From: Candidatus Kerfeldbacteria bacterium
GTDB lineage: Bacteria; Patescibacteriota; Patescibacteriia; SBBC01
Length of the DNA: 34,732 nt
Direction: 5' to 3'
NCBI GenBank assembly: GCA_016204585.1
Contig: JACQKH010000004.1
Coordinates: 1 to 34,732 of the forward strand
Shown here: piece by piece, positions 1 to 8,551 of the stretch
Layout: the number at the start of each line of letters is the position of its first letter
How positions within the stretch are numbered: the stretch's first letter is position 1
Made by a program: the position numbers and the translations under genes
Notes under the pieces: generated by a model
Seen by the model: only the letters and a program-made list of their open reading frames with translations
Database searches by the model: none
Told to the model about the DNA's origin: nothing

Positions 1-35
1 AAGGTTTGCTACAATGGAGCTTGAACCGAATTAGC

Positions 36-767
36 ATGCAATCGCCACACGAAATCCACGCGCCGACTGTCAGCCCGATTTTTAAGGGCAGTTCTCGTCA
101 GGACAAGCTGGCGATGGCGGTGATTTTTCTGGTCGTTTTTTCCGCCGGCGGAGTCACGGCTTGGTGGTGGCTGAAAGGAAAGGCCTCGCCAGTGGTGAAT
201 GCGGCTGAGCGTAACGCCGGGAGAGCCCAAAACTCTGGCAGCGGGAACAAACTAGGCAGCGGAGATTCCTCGGCACCGTTAGTGGCAACCAACAGTCAGG
301 CCGCGAACGAGTCAGCGACAGATTCGGCCGCGCCGTTTTCTGACGATGATAATGATGGAGTGCTTAACGACGTGGAAGCGCTGTACGGGACCGGGGCGAA
401 TAAGGCGGATTCTGACGGCGATGGATTTAGCGACGGCACGGAGCTGTCCAGCGGGTACGATCCGATGAGCCCGGGGAAGGGCCGGCGGATGGTTGACCTG
501 GCGCTAGTTGAGCGGCTAGCCAAGGATATCCCGAACGTTCAGGTGTTGAGTTCGGGTATCTCGACTGGCGATAAACAGCGGTACTACTTGGTCTACGATG
601 GAGTTTCCACTTCGTACTATGAAGTTGACGGGACGTTGAAGTCGCAGTGCCAGGTCGAGGTTGAACAAACCGGAACGTGCGCGACCTTACCGAATGAACT
701 GCGCACGGATTTTTCGCGGAGTTTCATTGACGGCACGATTTCGGACGCGTATCATATCCCGTTCTGA
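36..767 (+). CDS. Membrane-anchored protein with thrombospondin type-3 / EF-hand-like Ca-binding repeats
   Basis: ORF 6..767; TM segment LAMAVIFLVVFSAGGVTAWWW; DDDNDGVLNDVEALYGTGANKADSDGDGFSDGTEL repeats. Start could be ATG36 or TTG21; TGCTACAAT lies just upstream. Confidence 0.7.
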   Translation: MQSPHEIHAPTVSPIFKGSSRQDKLAMAVIFLVVFSAGGVTAWWWLKGKASPVVNAAERNAGRAQNSGSGNKLGSGDSSAPLVATNSQAANESATDSAAPFSDDDNDGVLNDVEALYGTGANKADSDGDGFSDGTELSSGYDPMSPGKGRRMVDLALVERLAKDIPNVQVLSSGISTGDKQRYYLVYDGVSTSYYEVDGTLKSQCQVEVEQTGTCATLPNELRTDFSRSFIDGTISDAYHIPF

Positions 768-782
768 TCGGGAATTCAGGTA

Positions 783-811
783 TTGACTCCATGGCATTCG
801 ACTGCTAGGTT
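783..811 (+). promoter_or_regulatory. sigma70-like promoter TTGACT-N17-TAGGTT
   Basis: TTGACT 783-788, 17-nt spacer, TAGGTT 806-811, upstream of a small ORF with SD. Confidence 0.45.
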
Positions 812-848
812 CAGGTCGTCAGTCACTTTTTCTCGGGAGGATTGTTCG

Positions 849-1034
849 ATGAGACCGGCGCAGCTGATTTTGCGGAAAGCGATCAACAGAGCGGGTCGCC
901 TAAGGCAGATGGCGCCCTGGAGGATTCCAAAACCGGATCAGCCTGTTGCGCTGGCGGAAGTAAGCGGCCAAGGTATTGGAGCGGAACCTCAAGATCAGGA
1001 TCCGGACAGGCGGTTCCAAACGAAGAAGCGATGA
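849..1034 (+). CDS. Small hypothetical protein (61 aa)
   Basis: ATG849 preceded by GGGAGGA at SD spacing, putative promoter upstream and hairpin terminator downstream; MRPAQLILRKAINRAGRLRQ... Confidence 0.45.
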   Translation: MRPAQLILRKAINRAGRLRQMAPWRIPKPDQPVALAEVSGQGIGAEPQDQDPDRRFQTKKR

Positions 1035-1043
1035 GCTGGTCAG

Positions 1044-1072
1044 GCAGGGACACTGTTTCTCGGTGTCCCTGC
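1044..1072 (+). terminator. Hairpin, putative terminator
   Basis: GCAGGGACAC / GTGTCCCTGC perfect 10-bp stem, 9-nt loop. Confidence 0.5.
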
Positions 1073-1177
1073 TCATACTTGACGCAGTTTTACAAATAAG
1101 CTAGTGTGTTGGTAGACAAACGGTGGCGCAACCCGCGCCACGTTTTTGTTCGGGCGCGGGATAGCAGGATCACCGTA

Positions 1178-3466
1178 ATGTTTATTAAACAATTCGCGAT
1201 AGTTCTGGTGGTGGCGCTATTGCTTACCGCGGGTTTGCCATTGACGCTCCGCGCCGAAAACCAAGCGACGGTAGTAATCAATGAACTGTTGTGGATGGGA
1301 TCGCCGGCCTCGTCGGCGGATGAGTGGATTGAGCTCCGAAACACGACTGATAATGTTGTTGATTTAAGCGGTTGGAAACTGACGCGTCGTTCGTCAGGGT
1401 TGGAAGTTACAATGGTAACGATTCCGAGCGGTAAAAGCGTTGAGCCGCGCGGTTTTTTCTTGATTTCGAATTTCGCCGCCAGTTCGACGAGTACGCAGCT
1501 GAATGTCGAACCGGACGTCGTAGATACGGCGGTGTCGTTGTTGAATTCTGGTCTTGAGGTGAAACTGTACGATGGCGGTGGAGTATTGGTTGATGTGGCA
1601 GACGATGGAGTTGGAACGCCGCTGGCTGGAAAGCTCACGAGCGGGCAGATGTACGCATCCATGGCGCGGAACGGCATTCCGGGCGACGGCACAAAGTCGG
1701 AGCGTTGGCATACCTCGACGACGAGCGTTAACCTTCGACCAGACTCGCCAGTTCTCGGAACGCCGCGAGCGGTGAATGATAACGTTCCGCCGGTGGTGCC
1801 GGCCGTGGCGGATCAAGAGGCGGCGGTTGGTCGAGAGTTGACCTTTGACATTTCGGACGCGTTTGATCCTGACGGCGACGCCTTGGCGTTCCGATGGGAT
1901 TTCGGGGATGGAATTTCCAGTGACGCGGTAGCGCCAAGCCACGCATATGTCGATGCCGGAACGTACTCAGCGTCCGTTGAAGCGAAAGACGCGAGTTCGG
2001 CAACCCGCCTGACATTTTCGGTAATTGTGAAAGCAGCGTCAACGACGCAGCCTGAGTTACCGCCGGTCATGGCCGCCAATGGCCAGTCGATCATCAGCGA
2101 ACTTTTACCAAATCCGGAGGGAGCTGATGATAGTGAGTTTATTGAACTTGGCGCGATCGACGGCGACGTTGACTTGAGCGGCTGGACAGTATCAGACGAG
2201 GGCGGAACAACGTACAAGTTCGCCGCCGGCAGCACTTTGCCAAAGGATTCATTTCTCGTCGTCGCCCGGAAGGACAGTAAAATTGCATTGAATAACAGCG
2301 GCGACGCCGTAACGCTGAAGAAATCAGACGGAACAGTTATTCAGGAAGTGAAATACAGCGAGGCGGAAGAGAGTGCGGCGTATGCGTGGAACGGAGGTGC
2401 GTGGACCTGGACGGCGAAACCGACGCCGGGAGCACCGAACGAGTTCGTCAAAGTGAACCATCCGCCAGAAGCGAAGTTCAGCATTTCGACACGGCGGCGG
2501 GCCAAAGAGGAGATTACCTTCGACGCTTCAGACTCGACTGATCGTGATGGCGATGAGCTGAAGTACTCGTGGGATTTCGGGGACGGGAAGATTGCAACCG
2601 GCCGGATCGTAAAGCACGTATACGATAACGACGGAAACTTGACGGTGCGTTTAACTTTAAAAGACGGCGGCGGGCTGGAGGAGATCGAGGAAAGGGAATT
2701 TGTCGTTCGTCCGGCACTGAAGAAAAAAAGTTCAGCGAAAGCCGGTGGAGCGACAAAAGGAAAAGTTAAGGGCGCGGCCGCGGTCCGCACTTTGTCTGAC
2801 ATTAAGACGGCCTCGTCTGCCACGCCAGTCGCCGTGAATGGATGGGTGAGCGCGGCGCCCGGAGTGCTCGGAGAAAATTTGTTTTATCTATACGATGGGA
2901 CTTCCGGCATGGCCGTCCGGGCGTCCGGCATACTGCCAAAACTTTCGCTAAACGACGCCGTTGAGGTTAAGGGCGAGCGTCGAACCAAAAACGGAGAGGC
3001 CTACATATTAGTGGAAGAAGATAGCGGGGTTGTGGTTAAGGGCGAGCGCCAGGAGGTTGAACCGAGAATAACTGCGGCCGGAGAGGTTGACAGTGAAGCG
3101 GTTGGCGCGCTCGTTCGGGTGACCGGCGAGGTTACCACTCTGAGCGGCAGCCGGTTCGCGATTGACGACGGCACCGGCGAGCTTAGCGTTTATGTCCGCG
3201 CTTCGACTGGTTTCAAACGACCAGCGTTGCGCTCGGGTGACCGCATTGAAGTACGCGGAATCGTTAGCAAAACGACGAGCGGAATCCGCTTGCTGCCGCG
3301 GGTGAAGGAGGACATTAGAATCGTGACGCCAGTGATAAAATCCCCGGAGCAGCCAGTGAATGTTCAGCCAGCGAAGAAGCCGGCAGTGTGGATGTACGTA
3401 GTGGTAGCAGTCGCATTAGTGGCTGGGGCCGGAGTGGGGATGTGGAGGAAGGGAGTGAAGAAGTGA
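1178..3466 (+). CDS. Secreted lamin-tail-domain / PKD-domain protein with OB-fold-like region and C-terminal TM anchor
   Basis: Signal peptide MFIKQFAIVLVVALLLTAGLPLTLRA; two LTD motifs (INELLWMGSPASSADEWIEL, ISELLPNPEGADDSEFIEL); two PKD motifs (WDFGDG); C-terminal hydrophobic helix. Confidence 0.8.
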   Translation: MFIKQFAIVLVVALLLTAGLPLTLRAENQATVVINELLWMGSPASSADEWIELRNTTDNVVDLSGWKLTRRSSGLEVTMVTIPSGKSVEPRGFFLISNFAASSTSTQLNVEPDVVDTAVSLLNSGLEVKLYDGGGVLVDVADDGVGTPLAGKLTSGQMYASMARNGIPGDGTKSERWHTSTTSVNLRPDSPVLGTPRAVNDNVPPVVPAVADQEAAVGRELTFDISDAFDPDGDALAFRWDFGDGISSDAVAPSHAYVDAGTYSASVEAKDASSATRLTFSVIVKAASTTQPELPPVMAANGQSIISELLPNPEGADDSEFIELGAIDGDVDLSGWTVSDEGGTTYKFAAGSTLPKDSFLVVARKDSKIALNNSGDAVTLKKSDGTVIQEVKYSEAEESAAYAWNGGAWTWTAKPTPGAPNEFVKVNHPPEAKFSISTRRRAKEEITFDASDSTDRDGDELKYSWDFGDGKIATGRIVKHVYDNDGNLTVRLTLKDGGGLEEIEEREFVVRPALKKKSSAKAGGATKGKVKGAAAVRTLSDIKTASSATPVAVNGWVSAAPGVLGENLFYLYDGTSGMAVRASGILPKLSLNDAVEVKGERRTKNGEAYILVEEDSGVVVKGERQEVEPRITAAGEVDSEAVGALVRVTGEVTTLSGSRFAIDDGTGELSVYVRASTGFKRPALRSGDRIEVRGIVSKTTSGIRLLPRVKEDIRIVTPVIKSPEQPVNVQPAKKPAVWMYVVVAVALVAGAGVGMWRKGVKK

Positions 3467-3504
3467 ATTATGAATTACGAATTACGAATTATGAATCGTG
3501 AATT
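3465..3504 (+). repeat. AATTATGAATTACGAATT degenerate repeat (left copy)
   Basis: gaattatgaattacgaattacgaattatgaatcgtgaatta. Confidence 0.8.
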
Positions 3505-3895
3505 AAGGGAAATGCGCGAAAAGAAAATCGTTGTTTTTACAGACCTAAACGCATGGAAGGAAGCTCACAAACTTGTAGTATCGATCTATAAACTTACTCG
3601 AAACTTCCCGTCGAGCGAACTATACGGGTCGACTAATCAGATGCGACGATCCGCCCTATCGGTGACGTCTAATATCGCCGAAGGGTTCAGTCGGCAGTCC
3701 TACCGGGAGAAGGTTCATTATTACTCCACATCACTCGGTTCGCTGACCGAATTGCAAAATCAACTCCTGGTGGCTCGGGACGTTGGCCATCTGAGCATCG
3801 CTGCCTACACCGATATTGAAACACTGACAATCGTCGTGCACAAGCTCATTAACGGACTTATAAAAACTTCAAAAGCAATAATTCATAATTCGTAA
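3470..3895 (+). CDS. Four-helix-bundle protein (23S rRNA intervening-sequence / S23 family)
   Basis: LNAWKEAHKLVVSIYKLTRNFPSSELYGSTNQMRRSALSVTSNIAEGFSR matches the family signature. Confidence 0.85.
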   Translation: MNYELRIMNRELREMREKKIVVFTDLNAWKEAHKLVVSIYKLTRNFPSSELYGSTNQMRRSALSVTSNIAEGFSRQSYREKVHYYSTSLGSLTELQNQLLVARDVGHLSIAAYTDIETLTIVVHKLINGLIKTSKAIIHNS

Positions 3896-3900
3896 TTCAT
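3877..3900 (-). repeat. AATTATGAATTACGAATT repeat (right copy, inverted)
   Basis: aataattcataattcgtaattcat is the reverse complement of ATGAATTACGAATTATGAATTATT. Confidence 0.8.
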
Positions 3901-3935
3901 TCTTCAACTACCCTCCGCCGTGCTACAATGTTTTC

Positions 3936-6671
3936 ATGGAGCACAAGCAGAAACTTGTAATCGTGGACGGGAACGCCCTGATTCACCGCAGTTTCCATGC
4001 CCTCCCTCCGCTCTCAACGAAAAAAGGCGAGCTGGTCAACGCGGTCTACGGTTTCGCCGCGGTGCTCTTGAAGATGTTTCGGGAGTTGAAGCCAACGCAC
4101 GTGGTGGTGTGTTTTGATCGACGAGAAAAAACCTTCCGCGAGAAAGAATTTGCTGAGTACAAGGCGACGCGCGTTAAAGCGCCTCAAGAATTGTATGATC
4201 AGATTCCGCGCGTTAAACAATTGGTGGAGAGTTTTAACATCCCGATTCTGGAAAAAGCCGGGTATGAGGCGGACGACCTGATCGGCACCATTGCGGCCAA
4301 GGTCGATGGCGTGGAAAAGGTGATTGTGACCGGCGACCAAGATACCCTCCAGCTCGTAGACGATGAGGTTAGTGTCTACACTTTGAAGAAGGGCTTGGGC
4401 GAGACCATCACGTATAACCCGTCCAGCGTGAAGGAGCGCTTCGGCATCACGCCGGGACAACTGATTGATTTCAAGGCCTTGCGCGGCGATCCGTCAGACA
4501 ACATCCCGGGCGTGGACGGCATTGGCGAGAAAACCGCCGCAGTGCTGCTGCAGAAGTTCGGTACGCTGGAAAAATTATATGAAGCGCTGGAAAAAGATTC
4601 GCCACCAGTAAAAAAATTGCCAGCCGGCGTGCGCGAAAAACTACGGAAAGACAAAAAGAACGCTTTTCTTTCCAAGCGGCTGGCCACCATCGTAAAAAAC
4701 GTGCCGATTCAATTCTCACTGGCGGAGGCGGCGCGTAAACGCTACGACCGACAGCAGGTCGTAAAACTCTTTCAGGATCTGGAGTTTACCTCACTTTTAA
4801 GCAAGCTCCCTGAGGATGGAAAGGAAAAACATCAGGCGGCCCTCGATCTGCAAAGCCACGATGTTCCGCGCAAAAAAGGCCATGACTATCAGCTGGTGGC
4901 TGACAGTCAGAGTTTTAAGCGTCTCTTGACCTTGTTGAAAGTCCAGCCGGCCCTCACGATTGACACCGAAACGACCGGCCTTGACCCGTTGCAAGCGCGA
5001 ATTCTCGGCATCAGTTTTTCGTGGAAAGAGGGACTGGCTTACTTCGCGTCTTTGCAGGGGGACTGGCTTGAGCAGCTCAAACCGATCCTGGAGGATCCGA
5101 AAATTGCCAAACACGGCCACAACCTAAAGTATGATTTGAGCGTGTTGAAAACCGCCGGCATTGATCTTCGAGGCATGACTTTTGACACCATGATCGCGTC
5201 GTACTTGTTAAATCCCGGAAGTCGGGCGCACGGCCTGGACCAGCTCGTGTTTGAGGAATTTGGGTATGAGATGCAGCCGATTGAGGCGTTGATTGGGCCG
5301 CCGGGGAAAAAACAGTTACCGATGGAATCCGTGCCGGTTGAAAAATTGTCATGGTATTCCTGCGAGGATGCGGATTACACTGAACGGTTAGTGAAGAAGT
5401 TACAACCGCCGCTAGCCAAAGCTCGATTGATAAAGCTTTTTGACGAAATTGAGATGCCGTTGTCAGCGGTGCTCGCCACGATGGAGCGGAACGGCGTGAA
5501 GATTGACACTGATTTTCTCCGCCAGATGAGCAAAGAGGTCGGTCAGAAGCTCAAGCGCATCGAGGCAGCGATTTTCAAACAAGCCGGCCTCGAGTTTAAC
5601 GTTTCATCACCAATTCAGTTAAAGGAAGTGTTGTTTGAGAAGTTGAACATTTCTACCAAGGGACTCGGTAAAACCAAGACCGGAATCTCGACCGCGGCGG
5701 ACCAGCTCGAGAAGCTGAAAGGTGAACACCCGATCGTGGAGAAAATCCTGGAGTACCGGGAATTGGCCAAGATGAAATCAACCTACCTTGATGCCTTGCC
5801 CGAACTGGTCAACCCGGTTGACGGTCGCGTGCACACCAGCTTCAACCAGACCGTCGCCGCCACTGGCCGACTTTCCTCGTCGGATCCCAACTTGCAGAAC
5901 ATCCCCATCCGTTCCGAGCTGGGCGCCGAGATTCGCAAAGCGTTTATTGCCGAACGCGGGAATCGGATTCTGGCCGCCGATTACTCTCAATTCGAACTCC
6001 GGATCGCCGCCTCCATTGCGAACGTCAAGAAAATGATCGAGTCTTTCAGGGAAAACGAAGATATCCACGCCCGGACGGCCGCCGAGATTCACGGGATACC
6101 GTTGGACAAAGTAACCAAGGAGATTCGCCGCACCGCTAAGGAAGTCAACTTCGGCGTCCTCTACGGCATGGGTCCGTCCGGATTGGCCCAGCGACAGAGG
6201 ATTAGTCGGGAAGAGGCCCAGGCTTTTATCGAAAAATACTACGTGGTCTACCATGAATTGAAGGAGTGGATCGAAGAGACGATTGCGCTCAGCCACAAGC
6301 TTGGGTACGCGGAAACACTGTTCGGTCGACGGCGTTACTTGCCTGAGCTTCACTCCTCAAATCCGATGATCCGGGCGGCGGCCGAACGCATGGCCGTGAA
6401 CATGCCGACGCAATGAACGCAGGCCGACCTCATCAAGATGGCGATGGTTCGCTTGGCTGAGACGTTACCAAAGGTTTCGCCTGACTCAAAAATGATCCTT
6501 CAGGTGCACGACGAGCTGGTGTTCGAAGTGCCGGAAAGTGACGTGCACAAGGTCGGTAAGATAGTGAAGGAGACCATGGAAGGCGTCTACAAGTTGAAAG
6601 TGCCGATTGTGGTGGAAGTGGAAGTGGGACGGTCGTGGGGGGAGACGAGACCCCTCGGAGGGAAAACCTGA
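3936..6671 (+). CDS. polA: DNA polymerase I, interrupted by in-frame TGA at 6414-6416
   Basis: 5'-nuclease, 3'-5' exonuclease and polymerase domains in ORF 3936..6416. The same frame continues to 6671 with [13 protein letters not shown]...[15 protein letters not shown] (motif C). Confidence 0.9.
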
Positions 6672-6686
6672 GCGGTTTTCCCTTCC
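6657..6686 (+). terminator. Hairpin at polA end (stop codon in loop)
   Basis: GGAGGGAAAACC-tgagc-GGTTTTCCCTTCC. Confidence 0.5.
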
Positions 6687-6793
6687 GACACCCTCCCTTT
6701 CCCTTGGGAAGTGTCGTCCCTCGTGGCTCGGCTAGGGACCCGTCCTTCGGACACCCTGATCCTCGCCACTTCGGAGACGACAGATTGTTTGAA

Positions 6794-6818
6794 ATCGGCC
6801 GAGTCAAGCTCGGCCGAT
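6794..6818. terminator. Perfect hairpin, possible terminator
   Basis: ATCGGCCGAG-tcaag-CTCGGCCGAT, 10-bp perfect stem. Confidence 0.4.
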
Positions 6819-6837
6819 GTCAGTAAGATAGGGAAAG

Positions 6838-6863
6838 CCGACCAACAATGGGGTGCTGGTCGG
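6838..6863 (-). terminator. Hairpin downstream of minus-strand small genes
   Basis: CCGACCA...TGGTCGG followed on the minus strand by CTTTCCCTATCTT. Confidence 0.45.
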
Positions 6864-6888
6864 CGGGTGGGGAGACGGTGCGTGGTGA

Positions 6889-6933
6889 TTACCGCGGGTT
6901 GGGGTTGTCGAGGTCGATCGGATCGAGCTTCAT
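6889..6933 (-). CDS. Putative 14-aa peptide MKLDPIDLDNPNPR
   Basis: AGGAGGGACCGCATG: strong SD 6 nt before ATG, TAA stop, terminator-like hairpin following. Confidence 0.35.
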   Translation of the reverse strand: MKLDPIDLDNPNPR

Positions 6934-6954
6934 GCGGTCCCTCCTGACGCCTGT

Positions 6955-7260
6955 TCAGACAGGCCTGGGACGGGGCGGTCGCGAACCACGGACGATCGTT
7001 TCCCACTCGACGTCCGAGGGATCGGATGCATGGTTGAGCTCGAGGTTCTCCACGTCGCGGTCAGCCGCGGGGATTCCGAAGAGCTCGGGGGCTTGAACCG
7101 GCACGCCAGTGAACAGCGGATTCCTGCACCGGCTTGGCAATACGCGGTCGACGTCGTCGACATGCGGCGCTATCGATCCTTGAGGCTTGGTTCTCGGCCG
7201 GTGCGGGCACGAGTGACCGAGGGTGAGTTCCTGACCACACTGACATACGGGGAGCGTCAT
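6955..7260 (-). CDS. Small hypothetical protein with CxC...C-H motif (101 aa)
   Basis: MTLPVCQCGQELTLGHSCPHRPR...; GGAGGG SD upstream of ATG7260; promoter-like TTGACA-N17-TAGCGT upstream on the minus strand. Confidence 0.5.
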   Translation of the reverse strand: MTLPVCQCGQELTLGHSCPHRPRTKPQGSIAPHVDDVDRVLPSRCRNPLFTGVPVQAPELFGIPAADRDVENLELNHASDPSDVEWETIVRGSRPPRPRPV

Positions 7261-7328
7261 GTGCAAACCCTCCATCTGGCGGATTTGGAGTTTGTGTTTC
7301 GTTTTCAGTGTTGCTACGATAACGCTTG

Positions 7329-7357
7329 ACGCTAGCATTGTCCATACAAAATGTCAA
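7329..7357 (-). promoter_or_regulatory. sigma70-like promoter (minus strand)
   Basis: TTGACA (7352-7357 rc), 17-nt spacer, TAGCGT (7329-7334 rc). Confidence 0.35.
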
Positions 7358-7364
7358 TCGCATG

Positions 7365-7581
7365 ATCCCGTTAGAAAGACCATCTTCATCCACTACCGAA
7401 GATTACATTATGAACGTTTTACCCACGCACCAGAAAGCCATGGGTGTAAACCCAGCACCATGATTTTGGTGCTGGGTAAACCCGTGGATGAATGGCTCTC
7501 GGTGCGGGGTTCCGCTCCACGGAACCCGTATCGAGAGAAACCACGGCCGTGGAGCTTCACAAGCTGACTTTCTAACGGGAT
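7365..7581. repeat. Compound palindromic element with 14-bp terminal inverted repeats
   Basis: ATCCCGTTAGAAAG (7365-7378) / CTTTCTAACGGGAT (7568-7581); inner ACCCAGCACCA-tgattt-TGGTGCTGGGT (7450-7477) and CCACGGCCGTGG. Confidence 0.75.
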
Positions 7582-8551
7582 GATTATTTTTCTGACCGGT
7601 CCAGACACCTACCGTTCGCGCGAGCGGCTTCACGCCTTGCGCGACGCCTTCGTGAAGAAGTATGACCCGAGCGGGATGAACGTCGTGACGCTTGAGGGCG
7701 CTGGCTTGAAGTTTGAAGATTTCCAGCAGAGCGCGGCCAGTCAGGGCATGTTGAGTTCGCGCCGTTTTGTCATGGTCAAGCGTCCGTTTGAGGCTGATCG
7801 AAAAACTCAAGACGCCATCGCCGGGTTCATCGGCGAAAAATCGGTTCCCGAGGAAACCATCGTGGTGTTCTGGAGCGGTGAGGAAAAAATCAAAAAGCGG
7901 AAAGGTGAAAAGACCGAGCCGTCGCGCCTCGAAGCTGTTCTGTCAGCCATCAAGCATCGCCAGATTTTTAACGAGCTTGAACCGATGAAAGTTGAACGTT
8001 GGATGGTTAGCTATGTGAAGGACCGCGGCCGGACGATTGAACCGGCGGCCGCCGAGAAACTCGCCAGTTTGGTCGGCAGCGATCTGTGGTTGGCGACAAA
8101 CGAGATGGATAAACTGATGCAGGGGAGATCGAAGATCCGGCTGGCCGACGTGAACGAAAATTTGAGCGCGACCGTTGAGGCCAACATTTTTGAGTTCGTC
8201 GACGCCTTGAGCCGTCGGCAGCAGCGGGAAGCCATGACCTTGCTGGAAGATCAGCTGGCCAGCGGAGCGAATGAACTTTATCTGTTGGCGATGATTGCTC
8301 GGCAAATCCGGATTCTGCTCGGGGTGGCGGACCTGGTCAGTCGCGAGCCCAATCCGGCGACGATCGCCTCGCGCATGAAGCTCCACCCGTTTGTGGTGAA
8401 GAAAGCGCTTCAGCAGATTCGGTCATTTTCGCAGAGCGAGCTGATTGCGGCGCACGACCACGTCGTGGAGATTGACCAGAAAATGAAAAGCAGCGGTGGA
8501 GACCCGCGCGTACTCCTGGAATTGTTCGTGCTTCGACTCTGCCAGAGGTGA
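7580..8551 (+). CDS. holA: DNA polymerase III subunit delta
   Basis: MIIFLTGPDTYRSRERLHALRDAFVKKYD...; domain organisation typical of HolA. Confidence 0.85.
   Translation: MIIFLTGPDTYRSRERLHALRDAFVKKYDPSGMNVVTLEGAGLKFEDFQQSAASQGMLSSRRFVMVKRPFEADRKTQDAIAGFIGEKSVPEETIVVFWSGEEKIKKRKGEKTEPSRLEAVLSAIKHRQIFNELEPMKVERWMVSYVKDRGRTIEPAAAEKLASLVGSDLWLATNEMDKLMQGRSKIRLADVNENLSATVEANIFEFVDALSRRQQREAMTLLEDQLASGANELYLLAMIARQIRILLGVADLVSREPNPATIASRMKLHPFVVKKALQQIRSFSQSELIAAHDHVVEIDQKMKSSGGDPRVLLELFVLRLCQR

Noticed and set aside
842-1099. 85-aa ORF overlapping the 61-aa ORF at 849
   Set aside because: TTG start without SD at correct spacing and it runs through the terminator hairpin; the 849 frame is better supported.
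1090-1942. Minus-strand ORFs (200 aa, 182 aa) opposite the LTD/PKD gene
   Set aside because: Overlap a strongly supported gene; no recognisable motifs.
3936-6671. Genome-wide TGA=Gly code (code 25) as explanation for polA
   Set aside because: Many well-delimited genes in the window end at TGA (e.g. 767, 3466, 8551, 16157, 22835), so uniform reassignment is inconsistent.
7259-7567. 102-aa plus-strand ORF containing HGCKPSTMILVLGK as a real gene
   Set aside because: Mostly consists of the palindromic element; no SD or recognisable domain.
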